Origin: Phallusia mammillata
Taxonomy: Eukaryota > Chordata > Ascidiacea > Phlebobranchia > Ascidiidae
Direction: 5' to 3'
DNA length: 64,000 nucleotides
NCBI GenBank assembly: GCA_003260075.1
Contig: QLIY01000031.1
Location: 49,652 to 113,651, forward strand
Shown: piece by piece, positions 22,401 to 30,114 of the stretch
Layout: every line of letters begins with the position of its first letter
Position numbering within the stretch: the first letter of the stretch is position 1
The notes under the pieces: generated by a model
Database searches by the model: none
What the model was told of the DNA's origin: nothing
What the model saw: only the letters and a program-made list of their open reading frames with translations
Position numbers and translations under genes: made by a program

Positions 22401-24315
22401 GCAACACGCAACGTCTAGCTGTTTTGCAAACTATGAATAACTATTGAAGACCTGACTTTGAAGCGGAGTTACAAGTCGGGTCGGCATTTCGAGTCGGGTT
22501 TAGTATGTTAGAAAGTGGGCTTGGCATCGGACTTTCATGTGGGTACGCAAAATTAGTTCGCCAAATCAAATTAAGCTTTTAGGCCTAATTAGGACACATC
22601 TGGGTACAAAATTCTGAAGTTGAAAGCATTAAAATATTGTAAGTATTTTGTTGGAGTTGACAATAAATGCCATAGAATGCCAAGGTACCTTTTGTGTTGC
22701 GAAAACACATGATAAATATGATATGTAACCAATATTGGGTTTCTTACACTAATAACAAAAGCTGATGCAAAACTGGTGATTAATAATCCATCTTGTCTTA
22801 CTTCGAGTTTATATGATCGTTTTGTTTTGTATTGGTGAAACGCGTCTGATTTTCACACTTTTACTATCCTGTGTTAAGAAAATACACTTTACAAATTAAA
22901 TCCCCGTGCATTTTCGGGTTTAAACTCGGCACAAGGAGCAGAAAATATCAACGGCAATTACAATTTGAAGTTGGTTTTGGAACCTGCTAGGAGGAACCAA
23001 GGCGGGGTTGACAAAAGAAGTCAAATATGCGTGACGACAAGTTCACAATTTGACCAAAACGCAATACCCCAGAATTTTTGCCTCGTCTTTCAACACCTTG
23101 TGTGGTTTTAAGTTCACATGTTTTAAGCGTATTTTTCAGAACGAGTTGACAAGGGCAACTGACATTCAAATGCACACATGTTTAGATTCTTTAAGGGAAT
23201 GTGTTTAATAGCCGTAAAATCTTTTTTCAGTGGTAAATCGAACTTTAATTTCTTTATCGAACTTTAGTGGTTATTTAAGGCTAGAGAAGTTACTTACAGT
23301 TGCCAACAGTTCCAATACGTCGCCAAGAAGATTATACTATATTATAAGAAGGGTAACGCCCCAAACTTGGTACACCAAATTCGGAAAACGAAAATAACCC
23401 CTTTCCGTTTGAGCGTTAATGTGAGAAGCTTTGTTTTTTGTGTGTGCTCCGTTAGCGTGTACACAAAAAGTTGCTACCAACTCTGTGTCGCCTCCGTAAA
23501 TGTATCAACTTCAAAAAAGGTTTTCGCACAACTTCTGTTGGCGTTGTGAATGCACAAATGTAAGAACAGTACGTTAGCGTACCTTTGTCGGTTTTATCAA
23601 TGTATGAAAGCGCGAAAAGTTGATCAGCGCACCTTTGCCGACTCCGTCAATGCATTGCCCGTTTAAGCGGAGTCAACTAAGTGCGTCATAGCCGAGCGAA
23701 TGTGTAACACGGTAAATCCCAAGCGACGAGCTTAAAAATATTTGCTCGCTCGGCTCCTGAACAGTGAGAGTGTCTGCCATCAGCGCTGCTCAAACAGCTG
23801 TTGTGCCTTGCTGGCGCCGTCAACGCACCAAGCTAACTCCGAAACGATTGTGGTCATTGAAATAAAACCAGTATACCTCTTACACGCAATCGAAGGAATA
23901 AGGCGCTCATGTATTAAGGAGGCTTCGAAAGTATGGGCTTAAGGTTCATATTGTACTTTTGTGTCTTTTCAGATGGAAACACTTTTATAGTAATTACAAG
24001 TTAAAACTCTCATTATTCCCAATGTATACAAAGCAATATAAGGAAGACACAAAATGCCCTTTTTGCCTATAAAACCATTCTGTTAAGAGTTTAAATCCAA
24101 AATTACTACGAGTTTATTGTTACTGCATATTAGATAGTTAGGATTTTTTACCATTTTGTAAAAGAAATCAGCTTTTGGTTAGGATGTTATTCAGTATTGA
24201 TTCTTACTTCACGAATAAAGAAAACCCACACGACCATTATTCCATTAGCTATTACAAACTGCTATAAGATTACTGAAAGCCATGTTCAAAGTTAACAAAA
24301 AATCAATCATTTACC
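1116..24315 (-). CDS. CACNA1 (CaV1-type): L-type voltage-gated calcium channel alpha-1 subunit (CaV1 family), partial: N-terminal region to IIIS1
   Basis: Pore-forming subunit of a high-voltage-activated plasma-membrane calcium channel. Seventeen exons on the minus strand were assembled by splice sites and homology: N-terminal region, domain I (S1-S6, S4 with regular arginines, pore motif CITMEGWTD), beta-subunit interaction helix, domain II (pore motif LTGEDW), II-III linker ending [20 protein letters not shown], and IIIS1. Every junction keeps phase with GT/AG borders. The sequence is closest to vertebrate CaV1.2/1.3 by eye: N-terminal LSLKNPFRRACIKIVEW and II-III linker end are L-type features, and the pore glutamates of domains I and II are intact. 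Vertebrate family members are about 1,600-2,200 residues, so roughly half the protein is present; the remainder lies left of the window. The I-II linker is shorter than in vertebrates. The N-terminus is uncertain because an 82-base C/G run interrupts the first recognised exon. Several introns contain duplicated blocks with C spacers. Which CaV1 paralogue this corresponds to cannot be said; invertebrates usually have one. Confidence 0.95.
1687..1872 (-). CDS. CACNA1 (CaV1-type): CaV1 exon: end of II-III linker
   Basis: Ends [20 protein letters not shown] then [15 protein letters not shown], matching the conserved linker end of CaV1 channels (vertebrate form has [20 protein letters not shown]). 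Acceptor GACAG, donor GTAAGT. Confidence 0.95.
2001..2152. mobile_element. Small inverted-repeat element (CCGTATTTxxTCGATT family)
   Basis: Left CCGTATTTACTCGATTATAA and right end AATCGAACAAATACGG are inverted copies, with internal repeats of the TCGATTGTAAACCACA type. About 150 bp, no coding capacity. Lies in the calcium channel intron between the last two II-III linker exons. A diverged relative lies at 62704-63115. Confidence 0.7.
2281..2436 (-). CDS. CACNA1 (CaV1-type): CaV1 exon: II-III linker
   Basis: Lysine-rich start ([15 protein letters not shown]), then acidic [20 protein letters not shown]. The region is poorly conserved in the family; the exon is supported by phase, borders (acceptor AAACAG, donor GTATAA) and position. 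Confidence 0.85.
2816..3066 (-). CDS. CACNA1 (CaV1-type): CaV1 exon: domain II pore and IIS6
   Basis: Begins [20 protein letters not shown] (the glutamate is the domain II filter residue), then S6 with [20 protein letters not shown], followed by a charged [11 protein letters not shown] run that opens the II-III linker. Acceptor ACGCAG, donor GTAAAA. Confidence 0.96.
3385..3598 (-). CDS. CACNA1 (CaV1-type): CaV1 exon: IIS4-S5 linker, IIS5 and loop
   Basis: Reads [20 protein letters not shown], then a leucine-rich S5 and [12 protein letters not shown]. The loop includes [20 protein letters not shown] leading to the pore. Donor GTTTAC. Confidence 0.95.
3767..3834 (-). CDS. CACNA1 (CaV1-type): CaV1 exon: IIS4 voltage sensor
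   Basis: Short 68-bp exon reading [20 protein letters not shown], the domain II S4. Acceptor CATAG, donor GTAAGC. Confidence 0.95.
4013..4326. repeat. 150-bp duplication with 11-C spacer
   Basis: 4013-4164 and 4176-4326 are nearly identical, separated only by C at 4165-4175. Differences are single bases and one indel in the A-run. In the calcium channel intron between the IIS2-S3 and IIS4 exons. Confidence 0.9.
4654..4811 (-). CDS. CACNA1 (CaV1-type): CaV1 exon: IIS2-IIS3
   Basis: Reads [20 protein letters not shown], then [20 protein letters not shown] and [10 protein letters not shown] good match to domain II S2-S3. Donor GTGTGT, phase 0 out. Confidence 0.95.
5472..5632 (-). CDS. CACNA1 (CaV1-type): CaV1 exon: end of I-II linker and IIS1
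   Basis: A strongly basic run ([20 protein letters not shown]) precedes the membrane segment [20 protein letters not shown] and [11 protein letters not shown], as in vertebrate domain II. Acceptor TTTCAG, donor GTAACT. Confidence 0.95.
6470..6665 (+). mobile_element. tRNA-derived SINE, family 1
   Basis: Contains a B-box/T-arm GTGGGTTCGAATCCCAC at 6525-6541 followed by a body with TAGCCTACGCCTTGCCATA and GATTCGGTATGGCGCCTT. The same body occurs behind an A-box in the minus-strand copy at 55.9 kb. No complete tRNA fold or acceptor stem, so not a functional tRNA gene. Confidence 0.7.
6888..6914 (-). CDS. CACNA1 (CaV1-type): CaV1 candidate 27-bp micro-exon in the I-II linker
   Basis: A 27-base segment between acceptor GTGTAG and donor GTAAGT encodes a basic peptide (KKLSKTSY plus split codons). 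Entry and exit phases are both 2, so the exon can be included or skipped without changing frame. It may be an alternative cassette exon; similarity cannot prove so short an exon. Confidence 0.5.
7501..7579 (-). CDS. CACNA1 (CaV1-type): CaV1 exon: I-II linker
   Basis: Phase-compatible 79-bp exon reading [20 protein letters not shown] then WLQRQ. Acidic and serine-rich, unlike vertebrate linkers in detail. Acceptor ACACAG, donor GTATAG (weaker). Placed by phase and position rather than by strong similarity. Confidence 0.7.
8716..8923. repeat. 100-bp duplication with 10-C spacer
   Basis: Copies at 8716-8815 and 8826-8923 differ at a few positions (for example GCTAACAG versus GCTAGCAG); spacer 8816-8825. 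Confidence 0.9.
9413..9492. promoter_or_regulatory. Cluster of four TGACGTC sites in a CaV1 intron
   Basis: TGACGTCA, TGACGTCG, ATGACGTCAT and TGACGTCAT occur within 80 bp (about 9414, 9431, 9456, 9484). These are consensus CREB/ATF (CRE) sites. Another lies at about 10050. Activity is inferred only. Confidence 0.5.
10446..10498. repeat. 53-C run, probable gap filler
   Basis: Pure C with no duplicated flanks, inside the intron between the AID exon and the I-II linker exon. Either a real homopolymer or a placeholder. Confidence 0.9.
10993..11098 (-). mobile_element. Short tRNA-like SINE, family 2
   Basis: Minus strand begins TAGCCGAATGGTCGAAAGG (A-box) and ends GTTCGAGCCCCGTGAAAAAA (B-box plus A-rich tail). 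The 3' end is the same as the 41.4-kb element. Anticodon region is not tRNA-like. Confidence 0.65.
11098..11275. repeat. Duplication with 10-C spacer that copies an exon end and its splice donor
   Basis: Copies at 11098-11182 and 11193-11275, spacer 11183-11192. The right copy includes the donor and last bases of the AID exon; the left copy carries a second identical donor with no exon behind it. Confidence 0.9.
11268..11428 (-). CDS. CACNA1 (CaV1-type): CaV1 exon: alpha-interaction domain (AID) of the I-II linker
   Basis: Starts [20 protein letters not shown] and contains the beta-subunit binding helix [18 protein letters not shown], followed by an acidic stretch [13 protein letters not shown]. 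The contact residues Tyr, Trp and Ile (GYMEWI) are kept. Donor GTAAGT; this donor and about 10 exon bases are repeated at 11160-11182, beyond a 10-C run. Confidence 0.96.
11464..11841. repeat. 189-bp duplication separated by a single N
   Basis: 11464-11652 and 11654-11841 are almost identical (a few substitutions such as ACTGATC versus ACTGCTC and ATATTC versus ATAGTC) and are separated only by N at 11653. Confidence 0.92.
11938..12010 (+). repeat. Decayed copy of the hammerhead-like repeat
   Basis: CTGATAAGGGTATCGTATGG then GACGTCGAAATGCCGG and TAATAAAACTGCTGAAAGAG, the same order and 3' tail as the 28.1-kb copy, with the core mutated. Confidence 0.6.
12285..12388 (-). CDS. CACNA1 (CaV1-type): CaV1 exon: IS6
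   Basis: Reads [20 protein letters not shown], then [15 protein letters not shown], the domain I S6 gate helix. Acceptor CTGCAG, donor GTGAGA. The glycine codon is split with the next exon. Confidence 0.95.
12891..13079. repeat. Duplication with 11-C spacer and a 30-40 bp indel between copies
   Basis: Copies at 12891-12964 and 12976-13079; the right copy has an extra block (TATTAGTTAGTGTGGCATCG and following) and C/T differences. Spacer 12965-12975. Confidence 0.9.
13821..14032 (-). CDS. CACNA1 (CaV1-type): CaV1 exon: domain I pore loop
   Basis: Extracellular S5-P loop with five cysteines, then [19 protein letters not shown] and [13 protein letters not shown]. The glutamate of TMEGW is the domain I selectivity-filter residue. 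Acceptor TTTTAG, donor GTAAGT. Confidence 0.96.
15038..15325. repeat. 140-bp duplication with 10-C spacer
   Basis: 15038-15178 and 15189-15325 match with a small indel (TATTTTTTAC versus TTTTTAC) and single-base changes; spacer 15179-15188. Confidence 0.9.
15388..15436. mobile_element. hAT remnant collapsed to one end plus 10 C
   Basis: ATTTAACA precedes CAGTGGTTCCCAAACTATGG (about 15396 on), then 10 C (15419-15428), then ATTTAACA again. This is the expected layout of an hAT insertion with its 8-bp target duplication whose body is replaced by the C run. Confidence 0.6.
16618..16801. repeat. 90-bp duplication with 10-C spacer
   Basis: Copies at about 16618-16707 and 16718-16801 with substitutions (ACAACTTGG versus ACAATTTGG). 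Spacer 16708-16717. Confidence 0.9.
17141..17543. repeat. 195-bp duplication with 11-C spacer
   Basis: 17141-17338 and 17350-17543 are near-identical with scattered substitutions; spacer 17339-17349. Each copy also contains an internal short repeat of CCCTTTCGAAAC. Confidence 0.9.
17916..18108. repeat. 95-bp duplication with 10-C spacer
   Basis: Copies 17916-18015 and 18026-18108 (TTTTTAGTTGGTACGACCGT start), spacer 18016-18025, with a few substitutions. Confidence 0.88.
18209..18364 (-). CDS. CACNA1 (CaV1-type): CaV1 exon: IS4-S5 linker and IS5
   Basis: Reads [20 protein letters not shown], then the hydrophobic [19 protein letters not shown] and a cysteine-bearing start of the extracellular loop ([10 protein letters not shown]). 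Acceptor TTCCAG, donor GTAAGT. Confidence 0.96.
18472..18545 (+). mobile_element. hAT end fragment
   Basis: CAGTGGTTCTCAAACTGTTG followed by a GTACGCGTACCACTAATGGC-type inverted sequence resembles one terminus of an hAT element. No opposite end or duplication was found. Confidence 0.45.
18755..18915. repeat. 68-bp duplication with 25-C spacer
   Basis: 18755-18822 and 18848-18915 differ at a few sites (GTGGATATT versus GTAGATATT; GCGGTCGAG versus GCGGTTGAG); spacer 18823-18847. Confidence 0.9.
19367..19476 (-). CDS. CACNA1 (CaV1-type): CaV1 exon: IS3-S4 loop and IS4 voltage sensor
   Basis: Contains [20 protein letters not shown] with an arginine every third residue (voltage sensor). The loop before it ([11 protein letters not shown]) is shorter than in vertebrate CaV1.2. 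Donor GTGAGT. Confidence 0.95.
19976..20115 (-). CDS. CACNA1 (CaV1-type): CaV1 exon: IS2-IS3
   Basis: Begins [20 protein letters not shown] and ends [20 protein letters not shown], the conserved S2-S3 block of domain I. The exon is 140 bp, acceptor GTGCAG, donor GTAAGC. Confidence 0.96.
21186..21291 (-). CDS. CACNA1 (CaV1-type): CaV1 exon: IS1 and start of the S1-S2 loop
   Basis: Reads [20 protein letters not shown] then [16 protein letters not shown], matching IS1 of CaV1 channels. Acceptor TTGCAG and donor GTAAGG. Phase 2 in, phase 0 out. Confidence 0.95.
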
Positions 24316-24794
24316 TCCATTCCACAATTTTGATGCAAGCTCGTCGGAAAGGATTCTTTAGTGACAAACAAAGAAGCGACGACTCGGTCTTGCCCAGGTC
24401 CTGCGCGGGCTTTCGTTTTCTTGTCGTACCGTGCATGATTTTATACTGTTGCTGTGCGGCCTGGACCACTTTAGACCAATCAACGTTACCAAACGCCGGC
24501 CCACCTCCGCTTCCGGCTCCAGCGGTCGCTGCTGGCGCGCTTCCGGCCGACGGAACGCTTACTACTGGTTCCTGTGGGCTAGGTTTTTGAACCTGGGCGG
24601 CGTATGGTTGTCCGTTGCAAGGCTTCTGACTTCTAAGCAACCCTGTCGAAGTGTCCAGCAGCTGCTGCTCTGATTCAGGTCCGCTTTCTTCACGTATAGT
24701 CGACGGGCACTGGTACTGTGCTTCCTCCCAAGGTCTGCTGCTGCTCCTGGGTATTCGTGTTTGTCGTCCGCGCTGGGCCAAGTCTCGATCTCGC

Positions 24795-24795
<1 letters not shown>
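24315..24795 (-). CDS. CACNA1 (CaV1-type): CaV1 exon: cytoplasmic N-terminus
   Basis: Ends with LSLKNPFRRACIKIVEW and a donor (AG|gtaaat), the hallmark of the CaV1 N-terminus just before IS1. Upstream are a W-S-K-V-V-Q-A-A segment, a basic RKRK patch, and Gln/Ser/Pro-rich sequence. The right border is not a splice site but a run of C on the plus strand (24796-24877), so the true exon start and initiator are unresolved. The open frame continues through the run only as poly-glycine, which I do not believe is coding. Confidence 0.85.

Positions 24796-24877
<82 letters not shown>
24796..24877. repeat. 82-C run abutting the CaV1 N-terminal exon
   Basis: Pure C on the plus strand. All three forward frames read proline and all reverse frames glycine, giving spurious poly-Pro/poly-Gly frames on both strands. 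Confidence 0.95.
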
Positions 24878-27800
24878 TTCCACTCCCGCGGGAGGGCCTA
24901 CTTAGCGCGCCGAACTGTGTGACGTCATCATTGCACACGTGCCGAGGTCGTCGGCTGTGACGCGATGCGAGCGCTCTGTATAGGTGTGGTGTATAATGAA
25001 CAGGCCCGACAACTAAGCTTAGTTAGGGTGAACAATGCGAATGTATTACACATTTATTTTATTTACTCTTTATATGTTGTTTCTTACATAACGTACTCAA
25101 TTCTTTCTTTTGTCTAATGATAGAAGATTGTTTTTAAGATTTTTAAATTTCCACACAATGAACCGACTCATACATACATGACATCTTGCTAAAAACTCTA
25201 ATCATATAAATTTAACCACAAAAGTCACATATTCTTTAACCCAGTAATCTAGTGATGAAGTGAAATCGAATATTCAACAACCCGAACCTAAAATTCCCTT
25301 TCTAAAGAATGCTTTAAACTGTACCTTACGTTGTTGGTGCAGGTGAACTTAATTATGACAATCCAAAACAACTTTTACAATACGATTAACTGAACAAAGC
25401 ACCTAAAATTGTGCAAACAACGTGACTCGTCTATCCTAGATGCAACAATTCGCCAATATAAATTATTGACACGAAAAGTTTAGTCGTTAAATTTATACAC
25501 TTAAAAAAGAAAACTTCTTGAAGACAGTATATTGAGCCGAGATGTTTGGGCAAAACCGAAACTTCCGTGAATCCCTACTTCAAAATATTATTAAACACTT
25601 AAACCTCTTCTCTATTATTCCAAAAGCTCGCTAAAATCCCAATTACGTTTTCCCATTCTTTGTATTTCTTCAAGGGTTCCATCAGAAACCACTAGTTTAA
25701 TAAAGCGTGCGAAGTTTCAAAAAGTGGAAACACCGTCACACCTCGTTGTGTCGCTACTGTTCATATACGGTTTGGGAAGAAATTTCCTATTTCGACAAAC
25801 TCACCGAACGTGACGGTTTAGGACGCATAGGCTTAGACGTAACAATAGCTCCACAACACCTACGCGCATTCCACCTGACACGTGCCAATTCTGTTGTGTC
25901 CCATAGTAGCGGGAACAAACAAATCATACAAGTGATTACTACAGTTTGGGAATGCCTTATGATGTCGACCACACATATGCTACACATCATAGGTCTTAAC
26001 TCGTTTAAGAGTTGGACTACAAGTGCCATCAAAAACATCTTTGACCACCTTTTGGAGTTGGCATAATAAGCATTGTGGTTTGAAATAAGTTTCGTCCAAA
26101 GTGAAAAACTAAAAGTGATATGTCCGATTATTTAGACTCAAATTTGAACTGAATATCAACTATTTCCAGTTTATCACCAAATATAGTGGAAGTCCTGGAG
26201 ACCACCCAAAAAGTCATCATGGACCACTATTTGAAAACTGCTATTTTGCACGAATGCTGGCTAGCTGCAGTACATTTTCTACATATCCAATGTAAAACAA
26301 AATTGCCACACAAAACGTGCCACCTTATACAAATTTCACAAAAGCTTTGTCTTTGTGACTCAGAAAATCAGTGACCAAATACCTTCATTGCCCATCATCC
26401 TCTCTTTTATGCCAAGTAACGTTTGTAATTAACTTTGATAACATAAAGCTATGTCACACTTTTGCATCAATGTAGGCACAATCAGCACACAAGAGTTTTA
26501 TGCAACAAAACAGACCTATAATGGTTGTTTTTTTACACGATATTACACGATAAGACACGTAATTGCGGGGTGCAGTATCGATAAAAAAAACTTTTTATGG
26601 TATTGAGTACCACAGGATCGTCTGGTTTCTTCCAATCACAGGAAACTACAACGCTTAAGACTTGACCTCTCGGCAAACAGATGCAAAACTACATAGGTGT
26701 GTAATTCGCCCACAGGACACAACAAAGGTCTTTGGCAGTTTAACAAGCGAATACAAGACATGATATACGGTATCACATAATCGGATTACACGATTTTTTG
26801 TTAGGGGGCAGAATGATTTTGTGCCAAAGGTCCGACTTTGAATAACCAACAAGTTTTTTTGTAACATATCCGCTTTGACAGTCAAACAAGCCATACTTTT
26901 TACCTTTCTATTTACTTCGCAGTAATTTTCACGGAAATTGACACTACTTACTGTGGGTTGGTGTTTTTTGTGCAATTATTGAGTCAATATGGTTCAAAAA
27001 ATGATAAACCATTGCTCCTGTCACTTATCATTATCAGCTAACAATTAACTATCACTCAAACTTCTCATTGAAATAGAATTGATTTTGCGGAATTAAAACG
27101 GTTACCTTTAGGGTAAAATGTAAGGAACAGGTTTTGAGTCATTTCAAATCTCTCTGAATGATTACCATCTTTATTTCTTTTTAGACGATCTTATATAGAA
27201 AGTTTTAAAGGTAAAAATATTTCGAAAACTTTTCCAACATGTTGATCGTCACATAATGAAGAGAAAGAGCCCGCCCCTGTCCGACTTGTTATAGTGGAAA
27301 CCCAATAAGCTGTTTGGCATAACAACACATTACGTAATTCTTAGAATGCCGGCTGTGGCAAATGTAGCTGTTTCGCAATTCAAGGCAAAGTAATGCTCGT
27401 TATATGCTTGCCTTGCTTTGTCATCATAAAGCATTTTTGCTTTCAAGTAGGGTTTAAAATATTGGTCAAACATTTGTTTTACAATGAAATAAAATAAAAT
27501 AAATGTATTCTATCCTCTAGAAGTGGGTTACAAATTCATACAAATACATGCAAAATAATGATAAATTATGACTAAGAAAAAACATTGATTAGTAGGATAT
27601 TTTTTAAAAATTCATTACTGTGCTTTGACCATTATTATTGGCTCAGCGTCCTTTTAAAATAACATTTAAAGTGTTGATCACCTTTTGAAGTCGGACTTAT
27701 GCCGAGTCAACAAAGACCATTATAAGCCTCTAAGATCAAAAACCCTTTCATATAAGATGCCCTATAGTACTTCTTCAGCACGAACGTCGTTTCCACTCCA

Positions 27801-28117
27801 AGGCTTCTGGTCAAATTCTACAGTAATTACAGTTGACTGTCGAAGCGTTAGATTTGCATGGTCAACAATTTTCACACGTTGTCAGATCAAAGGCCCCACA
27901 AAGTTCAGGCCTAAGCCTTATTATCTTTTGCCGTGACGGATTATGTAGGTGGTGGTGGCAGTACGGTGACCATCAGTGAAAATCGTCTTTAGAAAACATT
28001 GTTTCAAATACATTTGCCGCGGTTTGGTGTTATTTCAAATCGTGAAAAAAAAACGCTTCTAATAAAAACTGTTTTAAATCTAGTAATTGATTGTTTGTCT
28101 TGCAAGATATGCCGTTG

Positions 28118-28195
28118 TCCTGATGAAGGCGTCTTGTATGGGACGCCGAAACGTCAATTATATTATTAATAAAACTGCTGAAAGAGTAATAATGG
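28118..28195 (+). repeat. Retroelement-tail-like repeat with hammerhead-like core
   Basis: CTGATGA (28120-28126), a perfect 6-bp stem GGCGTC/GACGCC (28128-28133 with 28142-28147), then GAAAC, followed by AATAAAACTGCTGAAAGAG. This is the best-preserved copy of a family also found at 11938-11998 (+), 11557-11620 and its duplicate (-), 4957-4995 (-), and 29032-29078 with duplicate 29148-29190 (-). Confidence 0.6.
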
Positions 28196-28979
28196 ATTAT
28201 TGATTGTTTTGTTGGTTTTGATTTTATATAATTGAACAAAAATAGTTGGAGAAGATATATGTGTTTTGACAAATCAGATTTAGATGTTTTCAAAGGCACA
28301 CATGTTACAGTTTTGTCCCAGTTCTGCGGTTATTAAATGGAAAACTGTGCAGTAATGGTCTGACCCCCAGACCTGCTGACAGATGCATGAATTATGGAGT
28401 GACATTAATACGACTGGATAGAGTTAAATACGATCACATTTTTATGCAAACAAGCACAGTTGTAACCGATATTTTTCAACCAACAGCCCAAGCTACACGA
28501 AAGCAATACAACATAGCTTACATTTACTTTACAAGACCTAATTTCCGGAATATGTTGACAATTTACACCCATGTCGTACTGTTTACATTTATAAATCATT
28601 TTACACATAATACCTTGATAAAGGCAACACAATGATCAACACTATACAAACAGTGTATCAGAATACAGGGTTGCCTTCTGTGTACATTTCCTATTTGCCC
28701 AGTATTTCAAAACCCTACGAATCAGGCATTCAATACGAAATGGCTTAGAAAGGAGCTCTAGTCCGCATTGCATCTATAATTGATCTCATTGGAGTTTAAT
28801 TAGAGGCGCGGATGCTATTGCGTGCGACCGGCAGAAGGAAGTAACAAACGGCATCTGCTTGGTGGTCGTAGTTCATGAACTTATGGAGACTGTTCGACTA
28901 CGCCGTAACGAATGTACAGCCGTGATAATAAACAAGGGTTCAAAGATTTGCACATTAAAGATCACTTTATACAACATCT

Positions 28980-29194
28980 TGGAATATATTACAAAACTTA
29001 ACATTTTGGCAACCGACAATTATAAGTAATTCATCCGACGTTTCGACTTGTCATCGGGGCGTTTTCATCAGGGAAATGGGCACCCCCCCCCCCGAATATA
29101 TTACAAAACTTAACATTTTGGCAACCGACAATTATAAGTAACTCATCCGACGTTTCGACGTGTCATCGGGGCGTTTTCATCAGGGAAATGGGCA
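28980..29194. repeat. 100-bp duplication with 11-C spacer containing the hammerhead-like repeat
   Basis: 28980-29082 and 29094-29194 are near-identical (AATTCATCC versus AACTCATCC, CGACTTG versus CGACGTG), spacer 29083-29093. Minus strand reads CTGATGA ... CGTCGAAACGTCGG. Confidence 0.9.
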
Positions 29195-29920
29195 TACTAC
29201 CCAACAAATCGTACTTTTATTTTTTAACTTTAAAGTTGATTAAATATGCCTGGCATCAACACTATATTTCTGGAATATATTACGTTGACTAACGTAAGTT
29301 AACTGACAATGTCACTTCAGGCAGCATAATAGAACCACTGATCAAATACTTTTTACATAACGACCACCCATAGTCAACAAAGGCACAAAAACGAAAAGTG
29401 TTTCGATACGGTCATATCTCAACCTGAATCACAACATACAAATTACCACATTACAAACGATAGAAACTTTTTCTTGTACTTCAAATAACAACAGATTAAC
29501 ATTTACGGTGCAGCCTACACACACATGAGCAACTTGCTTTTCTCACTTAGCAAAGACAACGGTTGCAAAGTGGTTTTTGTTGCCTTTGCGGAGGCCGAAT
29601 CAAATCATTTGCTTCGATGACAGCAGTTGGTAACAATGAGGGGCAATTTACGAATAGTTTTAAGCACTAATCTAAGTTGAAAGAATTGTGGCTTCCTACT
29701 ATTAGGCAGCATTGCATTTTTGTTGTAGTTTAAAAATTATGAAAGTAAAACAAATTATGAAACAAAACACCCAAAATAATTCAATTAGCAACGCTCACAT
29801 TGAAACCACAAAAATTAAATTAGCAAAACTTACAATAAAACACAAGTAAATTGGATATCGTCATTATTGTTTTTACAGTTTACGGCGGTAGTAAGTATCA
29901 ACGTTAAGTAAAACCAAGTT

Positions 29921-30114
29921 TGTCTCATCAAAATTATGCAAAAGTCTACATTGACATATTTTTTGACTTCAAATCTAACTTTTGAACCAAAACAGTGATG
30001 TTAGAGTCATAGAGCCCCCCCCCCTTGTCTCATCAAAATTATGCAAAAGTCTACATTGACATATTTTTTGACAAATCTAACTTTTGAACCAAAACAGTGA
30101 TGTTAGAGTCATAG
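29921..30114. repeat. 93-bp duplication with 10-C spacer
   Basis: Copies 29921-30014 and 30025-30114 differ by a short deletion (TTGACTTCAAATC versus TTGACAAATC); spacer 30015-30024. Confidence 0.9.

Noticed and set aside
24690-24960. Poly-glycine and poly-proline open frames on both strands
   Set aside because: They are translations of a pure C/G run present in all frames; the run is probably gap filler.
25707-26066. 119-codon plus-strand frame as a gene
   Set aside because: No recognisable motif, no splice context, and an overlapping 83-codon frame on the other strand; most likely chance.
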